Assembly: GCF_905475395.1 (NCBI RefSeq)
Contig: NC_058342.1
Coordinates: 34,058,140-34,122,139, forward strand
Direction: 5' to 3'
DNA from: Chrysoperla carnea
Lineage: Eukaryota; Arthropoda; Insecta; Neuroptera; Chrysopidae
DNA: 64,000 nucleotides
The notes under the pieces are model-generated. The model did not search any database. It was not told the origin of the DNA and saw only the letters and a list, made by a program, of their open reading frames with translations. The first letter of the stretch is position 1. Each line of letters begins with the position of its first letter. A program made the translations under genes and the position numbers. Shown here piece after piece: positions 13,441 through 24,400 of this stretch.

Positions 13441-14533
13441 GATTACTTTAAGTATTGTGGAATTAACTTAGTGTTAAGGATTAAGGCCCAGAATAGCCCC
13501 CAATAAATTTTCTACTTCACGCTTTTCGAAATTCTGGATAAAAATATTTTAGAGAAGAACGTATCTCGGTCAACAACTCCTTTCCCATTCTTATCACAAC
13601 TTAAAGTTATTTTCAATTCTAAAAACAGAATAAAAACGATTGCGTTTATCACGAAAAGAACAACTGAAAATTTATTAAAAAAATATTCAAACTTTAAAAA
13701 AAAAAAAAAACATAATATCTAGAACATCCCCTCCTTCTCCTCGGAAATAAAACATACCGTTACGTCATAAAGCAGATGTTACGTAATGACCTTACGCATC
13801 GTCATCATAGAAAAGAGTTATATTTTTTGGGTTAAAAATTCAATATTTAACAAAAAAAAAAAAAACTTTCAACCCTACAAGTGTTTAACAAAAAAAAAAA
13901 ACATTTTCGTTCAATTTAATTGCATTTTTTTTTTACAGAAAAGGGGAAATTTTTTGACACACAAAAGATTTTTTTTAGTTTTTTATTTAAAGGGGTTGAG
14001 TTGTAATTAATTTATTGAGTATTTTTTATAGAAATTTTTAAATCCACTGTCACTGTTGTATTCGAAACGCGTGACATTATTTTTTTTTTAATAAAACAGT
14101 TTTTTTATCAAAAAAATAAATTTTCGATAGATTGATTTTTTTTTTTTAATTTAACCCTTCGTTTACATGTTTTTCAACCCTCTGATTACAAATTTTATTC
14201 TATATAAAATGTTTTTTTTTTACTTATTGATGATTTTTTTGTACATTATTTTAAATCATTCGTTTTGGCAGATAACTCGGTAAAAAGTTTGAAAAACGTA
14301 TCACTGACCTTGACAAGACCTCAACTTTGGGCATTTTACTGTTCTCGACTGAAATGGATTCTAGTGGAAAGTGGATCCTTTGACAGGACATTGTCGACTG
14401 ATCTCAGACGATTCGACGGTAATAACATGTTTAGAGGGCAATAAAATCCGTTCGCCTTGGACATTAATAAAATCTTCTAGTTCCATTTTCTCATAACAAC
14501 ATCGTACACCAGGACACGACGCTCTCTGGAGGA
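13441..14533. other. AT-rich non-coding DNA
   Basis: No gene supported. The region from about 14,280 is less AT-rich and may be further degraded retroelement, but I could not show it. Confidence 0.45.
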
Positions 14534-14830
14534 ATGAGACGTTACAGTGAGGTAGAGAAGAAAACGATATCTTATCTTCTCTGTCACTGTCTAGGTCTTG
14601 CCACGAGGAGATGGACTCACTTGAGCCAGCCTTTCTTTGACGATCTCTCCGACCTGAAATCCGTTGACGTCAAAGCACTCCTGCGGTTCTTAAACCTCTC
14701 CAAATGGTTCATGGAGTAGCGGTCGGGAATGGGCCAACCATTTTTCGGTATTACAACGGACTCTATAGTCTAAGTGTGTCCCAACCCAGGATAACCACTA
14801 TAACCTAACCTAACGTAGCCTAACCTAGGA
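14534..14830 (+). mobile_element. 5'-truncated LINE, 3' end copy 2 (best preserved)
   Basis: The 61-codon frame at 14,534-14,719 encodes ISYLLCHCLGLATRRWTHLS and FFDDLSDLKSVDVKALLRFL, the typical end of a Jockey/R1-type reverse transcriptase polyprotein. The following 3' UTR contains TATAGTCTAAGTGTGTCCC and ends CTATAACCTAACCTAAC, with further CCTAAC words up to 14,830. Upstream RT and endonuclease parts are missing. Confidence 0.85.
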
Positions 14831-15734
14831 ATAGGGCCATCTTAGAAGCTATTCAAAACGTCCAAAATCTTTCTGCCGAGACTTCTCCTAAGACGGATAA
14901 GTTTAAAGATTGATCCGAATCCAAATGACTTAATTTCATTTTAGTTATTACCGGATAATAAGCATGTTAATAATGACGATTGCGCAGCTGTTCCTTGACG
15001 CGTTTTGGTGAAATTAAATGACACATAAAGCTATCAGAGGGTGGTTCAGCGAAATTACCATCAAATCCGCGTTAATGTTTTTTTTTTTTTAACAAATAAA
15101 CTCCAAAAAAATGGAATAAAAACCTTTTTTCGTACGTGCCATCTGTTTTTAAGATTTAAATCCCGGTTCAGAGAGGGTGAAATCTATTTAAAAATAAACA
15201 TTCAATTTTTATACATTTTAACCCAAAAATTCCGAATTAATCTTTTAATAGAAGAATAAATCAAATCCGTTGTTTACACAAATTTATGAAAAATTTGCAA
15301 CCCCAAAAATCTTATCTTTTGTGTTCGATATCAATAAAAGGGTGAAATATGTACAATTTACCAAAAAAAATATAAAATAAATAATATAAATGCAACCCTT
15401 ATTTTTCTAAAATTTGATTATATAATATTTGTCATTCAAAATTACCTAAAATTTACAAAAATATTTTATAGGGGTTGAATTTTTTTTATTACAAAAGAAC
15501 TATGTTAAATCATTCAAAAAAAAAAAAATTTTTTTGAGTAAAAGGCTTTGTTTTACAATCGTAACTCAAACCACAAATGTATTCAGTGAATAAAAGTTTA
15601 ACTCAAATTTTGAGTCCAAATTTATTTTAAGATTAAAAAGCTTTATTTGGTTGGGAAACTTATCTTGGAAGCGAAATGTGATTCAAGACATTTCGACAAT
15701 ATTTAAAAAAAAATTAAAATCTTAAGAAATTTCA
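14831..15734. other. AT-rich non-coding DNA
   Basis: No gene or clear element boundary seen. Confidence 0.5.
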
Positions 15735-16545
15735 TATGATTTACTGAAGCTTTGGGTACAGCAGTGCCATCTATGCCAATTTTTAGCTTTTATACCTGTA
15801 GAATAGAAATTTTCATATGTGCAGAAAAACAAGAGCGTGACTTCGGAAAAATCAACGACTTTCCAAATTTTTCCACAATTTTTTTCAATTTATTTGAAAA
15901 CTATGCATATTTATCGGGCATAATATTTGTGTATACAAAGTGTTCTATTATTGACTGTATAACTATTGCCTCCTGAAACAGATGAGAAAAGAAAGAAGAA
16001 AATGTTCTTTACCAAATTTGAATCTGAGGCCCAACTTACGAGATAATTATCCTAGTTTAATTATAATCAATTAATAAAGAATATATTCCTCAAAATCAAA
16101 TTCATCCAAGAAAACACTACTTAAACAGAGGATGTGTTTTATCATAGTTGGAAGGAGTGACCTAAATGCATCGTCTGTTTAAGTAGTGTTTTATTGGATA
16201 AATTTGATTTTGAGGAATGTATTTTTAATTAATCGATTATAATAAGAATAGGATAATTATCTCGTAAATTAGGTCTCAGATCCAAATTTGGTAAAGAACA
16301 TCTTCTTCTCTTTTCTCAGCTTATTCAGGAAACGAAAGTTCTATAGTCAATAGAACAAATCGAAATACAAATCGATCAGAAATTTTACGCCCGATAACGT
16401 TGGGCTGGAAAAACGTGGAAAATCGTTGATTTTTCCTAAATCACATTCTTTTTTACAGCGCAAATTTTTGTTTTAGAGGTAAAAGTTTAAATTTGACATA
16501 GATGGCATTGTTGAACCCAAACTTCAGTAAATTTCACCTAAAAAA
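15735..16545. mobile_element. Long diverged foldback element, arms about 400 bp
   Basis: The two halves mirror each other around about 16,140. Outer words are TTTACTGAAGCTTTGGGTAC and GTGCCATCTATG on the left, with CATAGATGGCATTGTTGAAC and CAAACTTCAGTAAA on the right. Inner words are TACTTAAACAGAGGATG and its inverse CGTCTGTTTAAGTAGTG. The 74-codon frame at 15,752 lies in the left arm and is not coding. A partial inner copy lies at 23,570-23,830 in the Cdc14 gene. Confidence 0.75.
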
Positions 16546-18890
16546 ATTCCCCAAGAACTTCTCGGCTAACTAGTCTTTGAGTTGTCTCAAAACTTTGAGT
16601 CATATGGCACGCTCAAAATATGTTTAAAACAACCAATTAAAGCATTTTGATCAAAAATTTAACCTTGGTCGCTATTTTGTTTATACCTGTATCCAAACTT
16701 TTATTAACTGGGCAACAAATTCCCAAAAAAAAAAATTATATATTTAGTACCTATAACGTAATTTGATGTATGTTTCGTTTTTATATATTCAAGCTATCAA
16801 GCCGAATAATTTTTGGACGAAATTTGGTGCTAAGAATGTTAAAAGTATTATTAATATGTATGAGTCCTAATAGAAAAAAGTAACACGAATTCTAAACCCC
16901 CGCAATCCCCTTCCATTCCGAGTGTCTATGAAAACACTACGTCTTATTTTTTTCTATTAATTTAATCGACTTGATAGAATTTCGAAGTAGAAAAAAAATA
17001 AAACACAAAAAAATATATCAAAGTAATTTCTAAAATGTTACAAATCTTGGATGATATCCGAAATATATATATGGAAAAATCGCATACGAAATTCAATCCA
17101 ATCTCCATAGCAGAAAAAAAATCAATTTTTCACCTTTTCAGCCATCTATCTGTAAATAGTGTATTTTAGTTGAGATAAAATAAAAATAGATGGCGCTTAC
17201 TTATGCGATTTTAAGAAATACGTACCGAGTTTTTAAGTGATTTTGTATTAAGTAAAAAAATTTCCTTTTTTTACGGTTTTAATTTCCAAAGCGAAAATTA
17301 TACATATTAAAAAAAATTGAGGCGAGATTGAGAATAATATATTTTCGTAAATTGGTACATTTTTTAACTAAATTTAAAAAAAAAAGAATTAATTAAAAAC
17401 GTTGGGAGAAGAATTATAATTGTGATTGGAGCGTATTTATTATTTTGTTCGATTATTTTTAACTTTCTAAGATCAATTGTATCCATTTCAGAATATTTGT
17501 AATTACAGATTACAAAGCCACAATATTTACTAGAGTACCGCATTTTTTTGAATTTAACCACCATGTTCAGTATCAGATTGGGGAGCTCTGAGCATCCACG
17601 GTTACCAATCCATAAAAAATTAAAAAAATTTTGATGAAGGCATCTATAACCAATAAAAAGGAACATGGATTAACGAAGACTAAAAAAGATAATAGAATAA
17701 GTTGAAAAACCGAACTAAAATGAACGGTTACCGGGTTTACCGGTATTTAGAAAATAAATTAATGCTCAGTATAGATTTGCTAATTTATTTTTAGCTAAAA
17801 AGTAGAGAAGTAACTCTCCATCTTTTAGTAGAGTTTTCACTGGAAAAGTGATAGTTTTTGAGATATAATTTAAAAAATATTTAGTTTTTTGATGATTTAA
17901 TGAACCTAAAACCATAGAAACCATATAAAATTACCATAGAAATGACATAAAATAGTGCGCTACTCTATTAAATATAAGTTGTCTCTAACAACACCCGCCA
18001 AATTCAAAAACAAAGGTTTTAAGAAAAAAAGTTTTTTTACAAAAGTTGTGGAACAAAGAAATTGTTTAAGTGAGCTTTATTTGTAAAAATGAACTTTGCT
18101 CGAAAATCTTTTCTAGAACTCACAAATTAAACAATTTTTTTAGCTCTATAAATTTTGTATGAAAGTTTTTTTTTCTAAAATCATGATTTTTGGAATTTGG
18201 CTGCTGTTTCAATAAACGTTCTGTATATACTGTTTCTATAGTATTTACAAGAACGACATCTATCAGACATTAAACGAACTACCGCAGATGCAGATAATAT
18301 GCAAGATATGTACAAACAGTTGTCTAACTATGATTGTAAAAGTATTTTTAGAGTTGATCAGTATCAGTGTAAAACTAAAAAAAAAAATAAAGTTGATATT
18401 CGAACTTATACAGAAATCATTAAATTTTTATAAGGAGTATAATTTAAATAAAACAAACGCTTTTGTCGTGAACGACTTCTGTATAAATTTCGAAAACGAT
18501 TTTCGATAAATATAATTAAAAGTATATTTTTAAATTTTTTTTGTAATATTGAATATAGTCAAAACCAAAAAAAAAAAAAATAAAAATAACAAAAAAATGA
18601 AAAGAGTCATACCAAGAGCTTTTTCGTACAAAAAATCAAAAAATTTTTAAAATAAAAAAATTTTGAAAAAAGTAAACTATTTAAAAAATTTAAAAAAAAA
18701 AAAAGAGGAGATTTAAATACAAAAAAAAAAACATTGCTATTTTAAATTCTAACCCAACTAATGTAAACTCGTATATTCTGTTTCATCGTAAATAAAAAAT
18801 TAAGTAAAAAATTTATATTTTTCTTTTATTTTTTCTGAAACCTTCCCTTTTACTCCTGTCATTAGCAAGGGTTCTCTAACCATGAAGGGG
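16546..18890. other. AT-rich non-coding DNA
   Basis: No gene supported. Long A-runs around 18,580-18,730. Confidence 0.5.
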
Positions 18891-18894
18891 GTTG

Positions 18895-19196
18895 ACAAGA
18901 GATTTCAATCTATTCTTATTTCTGTCGCCGGCGTAACCAATTCCGTCCGAGGTATGTTTAGGGTAGCGGGTTCGATTCCCGCCGTCGCAACAAAATTAAT
19001 TTTATTAATAGTTATGATGGGCTGGTGTAGTGCATGGTATATGCATGAAGGAGGTGCACTCAGCCTCTGAAATTGAGGAGCTGATAAATGAAATTATCAG
19101 CGGAAAGGTGATAAAACACATATATGGTATCACAAACGTTCTCTATAGCCTAAGTGTGTCTTTCGTGGACAGCCAATATAACCTAACCTAACCTAT
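18895..19196 (+). mobile_element. tRNA-derived SINE with LINE-shared 3' tail
   Basis: The head has a pol III B box, GGTTCGATTCC (18,969-18,979), inside a perfect 5-bp T-arm-like stem (GCGGG/CCCGC) with a 7-nt loop. The body has two small hairpins (CCTCTGAAATTGAGG and GCTGATAA...TTATCAGC). The tail, TATAGCCTAAGTGTGTC and then ATAACCTAACCTAACCTA, matches the 3' UTR end of the LINE at 14,534-14,830. No acceptor stem is present, so it is not a tRNA gene. The 5' limit is approximate. Confidence 0.75.
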
Positions 19197-21426
19197 TTCC
19201 GTAATATCAATATTGCCGTAAATTGAACCGTTTTCGAGATATCTTTTATGTTTCAGACATTCCTGAAACCCCTTAAATAGTGTTCCAAGGACTTCAAAAA
19301 CCGCTTTATAATAATCCCCCCCCCGCCCTTACGTTGGCCTTCGATACAGTGCATAAGTCAATATTTCTTAAAACGTACAACAATAAGGTTCGAGTTCTAT
19401 TGTCAGGAGACAAGAGCTAGCTTGAATATGATCAAATAAAGACCCTCACATCAAAAACTTATTTAAATTGAGGCTAACAATTACCAAAACAATGCAAATG
19501 ACGATGCACTCATGAACCTGTTACTGTTCTGAATCAAAAACAGGTAATGTTAATTTTTAGTTATTTTGTTAAAATTTAATTTGCAAATAGCAAAATAGGA
19601 TAAAAAAAATTACACCTTTTTTATTCATTTTAGCATTTAGCGATTAGCGGGTGTCCTTGTATTGCATTTATTTTTAATATGCATTGCGCATGTCTAAACT
19701 AAAAAACTGTAGCAAGGACATGCACTTTAATTTAATGCCACTGTCTTTATTTATTATTCACTTCCATATACTAGACTAGTCAGCGTGTACGGAGGCTGGC
19801 TAGAATAGATTAGAAGAGATTTGAGTTAGGAATAATTCTTAAAAAATATTTACCTGCTTTATTTCGAAGGTGCTTCAGAAGCCCTGCCTACTTCATTTAT
19901 ATCACTTGAGTGGAGATCAGATCACTCCAAGTCAGGGTATCGTTTTATTCCAATTTCCTCCTCTTTATACCAAAATCAGCAGATTTTGCTTCAAATAATT
20001 TTCGTTTTAATTAGGTTTTTTAATACACAGAAATAGTTCATGCACTCATTTTGGCTAATTTGTCAGCGTCTTCGTTGCCATCGATTCTTGAGTGCCCGGG
20101 TACCCAACCAACAATGACTGTTATTTATACCCAGATTTTTAGTGTTTCTATGCCCTTCAAAACCTTTTGGGAGGTTATTTCAGGTGAATTTAAAGCTTTA
20201 AGCACAGCCTGGCTAGGATCTAAATATAAGTTTTCATGTTTATAATGAAGCCTTAAAAAAATCAGGATATGGAATAATTTTAGGAAGTCCATTTTCTACC
20301 CAAATTTACTTTCGTATTCTGACTTTTATCCTAACTCCATAAACCCATCACGACTGACATATCTTCGACCCTTGACACATCTGTATTGACTTATAACCAT
20401 GAAGAGGTAAAAACGATATATTTTACTAGTTTGCATGTCTACTGTTCAATTTTATACCAAGATTTTGATTTGTATATGGATGTTATATGGCACTCTCGAA
20501 AGATTTTCGTAGCAATTTAAATAAAGATAAACATATTGACATTCATCTGTTTTGTTTACAAAATTGAGTTCAATGTAAACGAAAACTGTTTTACCGACAT
20601 TTTGAAAATATTTTTTAGTACAATCAACTGACCACCAGTTGATTCTGACGTAATATTCAAATTTTATTTTTTAAATAATAAAAAATTATATTAAAAATCA
20701 ATCTAAATAAAATAAAAAGAAATGATCAAAAATATAGCTAAAATATATTAATCGATAATTAAATAAAGATATTTAAATTATAAATCGAATAAATTTTTTC
20801 GTTTAATTTTTTGAATAGAAATTACCGCTTGATATGACGTCATTGCAAACGTTATAGCATGCTCGCTTGATAAATAAAATTCATATTAAAATATTTGACA
20901 TAGCCTGTACGTTACATCCAAAAAAAAAAATTTGTTTATCTGTTTTGAATTGTGACAAACCAAACATTCCAAAACGTTTTGACCATTGATTTCTGGTGAA
21001 TTTTTATGCTAAACCATGTTATTTCAACTAATTTGTAATTTGTGACGATTTAAATTTGATATATATCATTTTTTTTACGAAGACGATACCAAATACATCA
21101 AAAAAACGGAATAATGTTTGCTTAGCATCTGTGATTTTCCATAACAAATTTTTGAATTGTTTTGGGTAACGTTGATATTTCGGTTCTAGTGAGTACTTTT
21201 TAATTTTTTAATTATAAAGTTTTTGTTAATAAATTTCTTAAAACGCCTACAATGATTCAATTGCGTCCCACATAATTGAATTCTGACAGTAATTAAAGGT
21301 TTCAATCTTGTGTTAAACAAGTTGTACATTTCAACAGGTTACATCAATGAAAATCGTTAAGAAACGATATTCCTCATCTTCGAATAATCATTTTGTTATA
21401 TTTTGCTGTGATTTCTATTTATTTTG
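19197..21426. other. Intergenic DNA upstream of Cdc14
   Basis: No gene supported. The 1-kb stretch before 21,427 would hold the Cdc14 promoter and 5' UTR, but I cannot place a transcription start. A C-run lies at about 19,315. Confidence 0.5.
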
Positions 21427-24400
21427 ATGAATAATAAAACGAAGAGAATGGATTCGAAGGATAATTTGGTTTGTGCATCGGAGATTATTCCTGGTAAGTA
21501 CATAACTTCTTCCATAAAACAATTATCATCAGATATTTTCCAGGAGAAAGTGTATAATTCCTTAAAGATTACATAATTAAAACCTTTTTATACCAAGTTT
21601 AGTCCCAAGTTTGTAACGCTTAAAAATATTGATGCTAAGCAAAAAATTTTGATATAGGTGTTCATAAAATCACCCAATTAGTCCATTTCCGGTTGTCTGT
21701 CTGTCGTCTGTCTGTCTTCTGCCGTCTTTCGTCTGTCTGTCTTCTGTCGTCTGTCCGTCTGTCATCACGATTACTCAAAAACGAAAAGAGATATCAAGCT
21801 GAAATTTTTATAGTGTGCTTAAGACGTAGAAAGTGAGATCGAGTTCGTAAATGAGCAACATAGGTCAATTGGGTCTGTAGTACCCATCTTGTAAACCGTT
21901 ACAGATAGAACAAAAGTTTAAATGTAAAAAATATTCCTTATAAAAAAATAACCAACTTTTGTTTGAAACATTTTTTCGTAAATATCACTGTTTACCCATG
22001 AGGGCGCAAAGTAGGCGTAAATTGTATAGTATGTAACTATGGTAATATCAGTTATTATGTGTAATGTGAAAGAGTCATGAACACTGTCCTATGCATGGTA
22101 TTTCAACAAATAACTCAGTCAGTTGTTTGTTTTCACTTGTTAGTCTTAAGCTTTTTTTCTCAGGGTTGAAAATTTGTTAAAATTTCCCTCACCTCGATTT
22201 CTTCATGTTAGTTTTAGAAAACTATTCTTTCATATTTGTTTTAAAAACAGTAAGAGGTGGATCAAAATCCGGCGTGATTAGAAACGTAGACTAAAAACAA
22301 ATTAGACAAATTATCGACAATTAAATGATAGAAGACCTAAAAAACCTAGTCCTGATCATTTTTCTCTTCTTCCAACTTGAACGCCAGACCAGCAAGAGCA
22401 ATGAAATCTTTGGTATCTTGCTACCCACTTTTTTATTAGCCCATCCTATATTATGGATGGGTAGTTAAGGGTTAATTAAATAGGATTGATTTTAAGTTTT
22501 GTATTTTTTTTTTAGATCGATTATATTTTGTAACGTTAGCAACGAATGAGAAGCCAAAAGCAACGGGCAAAAGTCATTATTTTAATGTGGATAAAGAATT
22601 TGTATATGAGAGTTTTTATGCGGATTTTGGACCTTTAAATTTAGCAATGTTGTTCAATTATTGTCAAAAAGTGAATAAGAAATTACGTTCGGTTAATTTA
22701 ATGAATAAAAAAATTGTACATTATACGACGGTCAATCCACAAAAACGTGTTAATGCAGCCTATTTAATTGCATCGTATGCGGTAAGTTTTGGTTTATCAT
22801 TTATACGCCATTTAAAACGCTCCAAACGTTCCTTGGAGCAATTCCAGTAAGGCACCCCTTTTTGTAGCAAGAATTGTAATATTTCGACAAACATTCGAAT
22901 TCGAATCATTGTAAAATAACTTAAATTATGTTGTTTTGAGGAATAATTCATTTATTTAACATTCAAAACGCTCCATGGGGTCATTCCAATGATACATCCG
23001 TTTTTTAAAAGTAAAGATTTACTTTTTGTATCAAAAATTGTAATATTTCGACAAATATTCGAATTCGAATCATTGAAAAACAACTTAAATTGTCTATCTT
23101 TTAAGAATGCTTCATTTATCCCTTATTCAAAAAGCTCCTTGTAGCAATTCCAATGAGGCACCCGTTGTTTACTTTTTCTACGAAAAATTGTAATATTTCG
23201 ACTTCGAATCGTTGAAAAATAACTGAAATTATGTATTTTTGAAGAATGCTTCCAATATTCGCGTTCAATTTGAATAATATAAATATAGAAAATGAATTTT
23301 GTTTTAGATAATATATTTAAATAAGACGGCTGAGGAGATTTTTAAAATATTAACCGCTGGTGATAATCCGCCATTCATTTTATTTCGTGACGTATCGTTT
23401 GGGATGTGTTTGTATCAAATTTCATTGTTAGATTGTCTTAATGCTGTCTATAAAGCAAAAATGTTTGGTTTCTTTGATTTTAATAATTTCGATGTTATCG
23501 AATATGAACATTATGAGGTAAGTCCATTCTAAAATCCAAATGTTCTTGACAGCTTTTGTCAAATATTTATACAGGGTGTTCTGTAATTGTCTGTAGAACT
23601 TGTCACTTCCTGAATAAGCTCAGAAAGAAAGGAAGAAAATGTTCTTTATTAAATTTGGATCTTAGGCCATATTTACGAGATAATTAACCTAGTATTATAT
23701 TAAAAAATTTTAAAAATATATTCATGAAAATAAAATTCATCCAATAAAACATTACTTAAACAGAGGATGTGTTTTATCATAGTGTGAAGGAGTGGCCTAA
23801 AGGCAAAACTGAAAATTTTGTTTAATTTAGCTTTCGATATTTTGAAATCCAAGGCAGATATCGAAAAATTTCAAAGGTGAAAATAAGGTACAAAAAATTC
23901 CAACCCTATATCAAAAATTGTCTTGGTGCTCGTACTACCTTAAGACTGAGTTATTTGCCTTTTCGCTTTAAACTGTCGTATTTCCTCATATAAATTTGAA
24001 ATTTGATTGTTTAAAAAATCTTTTCTAAATGTTTTTGTACAGCGTGTAGAAAATGGTGATTTAAATTGGATTGTTCCAAATAAATTTATTGCATTTTGTG
24101 GTCCACATGCAAAATCAAAAATTGAGAATGGTTACGCATTTCATGCACCCGAATCATATTTCTCATATTTTCGACGTAGTAATGTTACAACGATTGTACG
24201 TTTGAATAAAAAAATGTACGATTCGAATCGATTTCAAGAAGCTGGTTTCATTCATAAGGATCTGTTTTTTATTGATGGGAGCACACCTAGTGATAATATT
24301 TTGAAACAATTCATAAGTATTTGTGAGGCTACAGATGGTGCAGTCGCTGTTCATTGCAAAGGTAACTTTTAAATTTCTGCATGGTCCAGGATGACGATTG

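Noticed and set aside
18882-19070. Possible tRNA gene or small protein
   Set aside because: A T-arm and B box are present but no matching acceptor stem, D-arm or anticodon arm; the open frame simply runs through the SINE.
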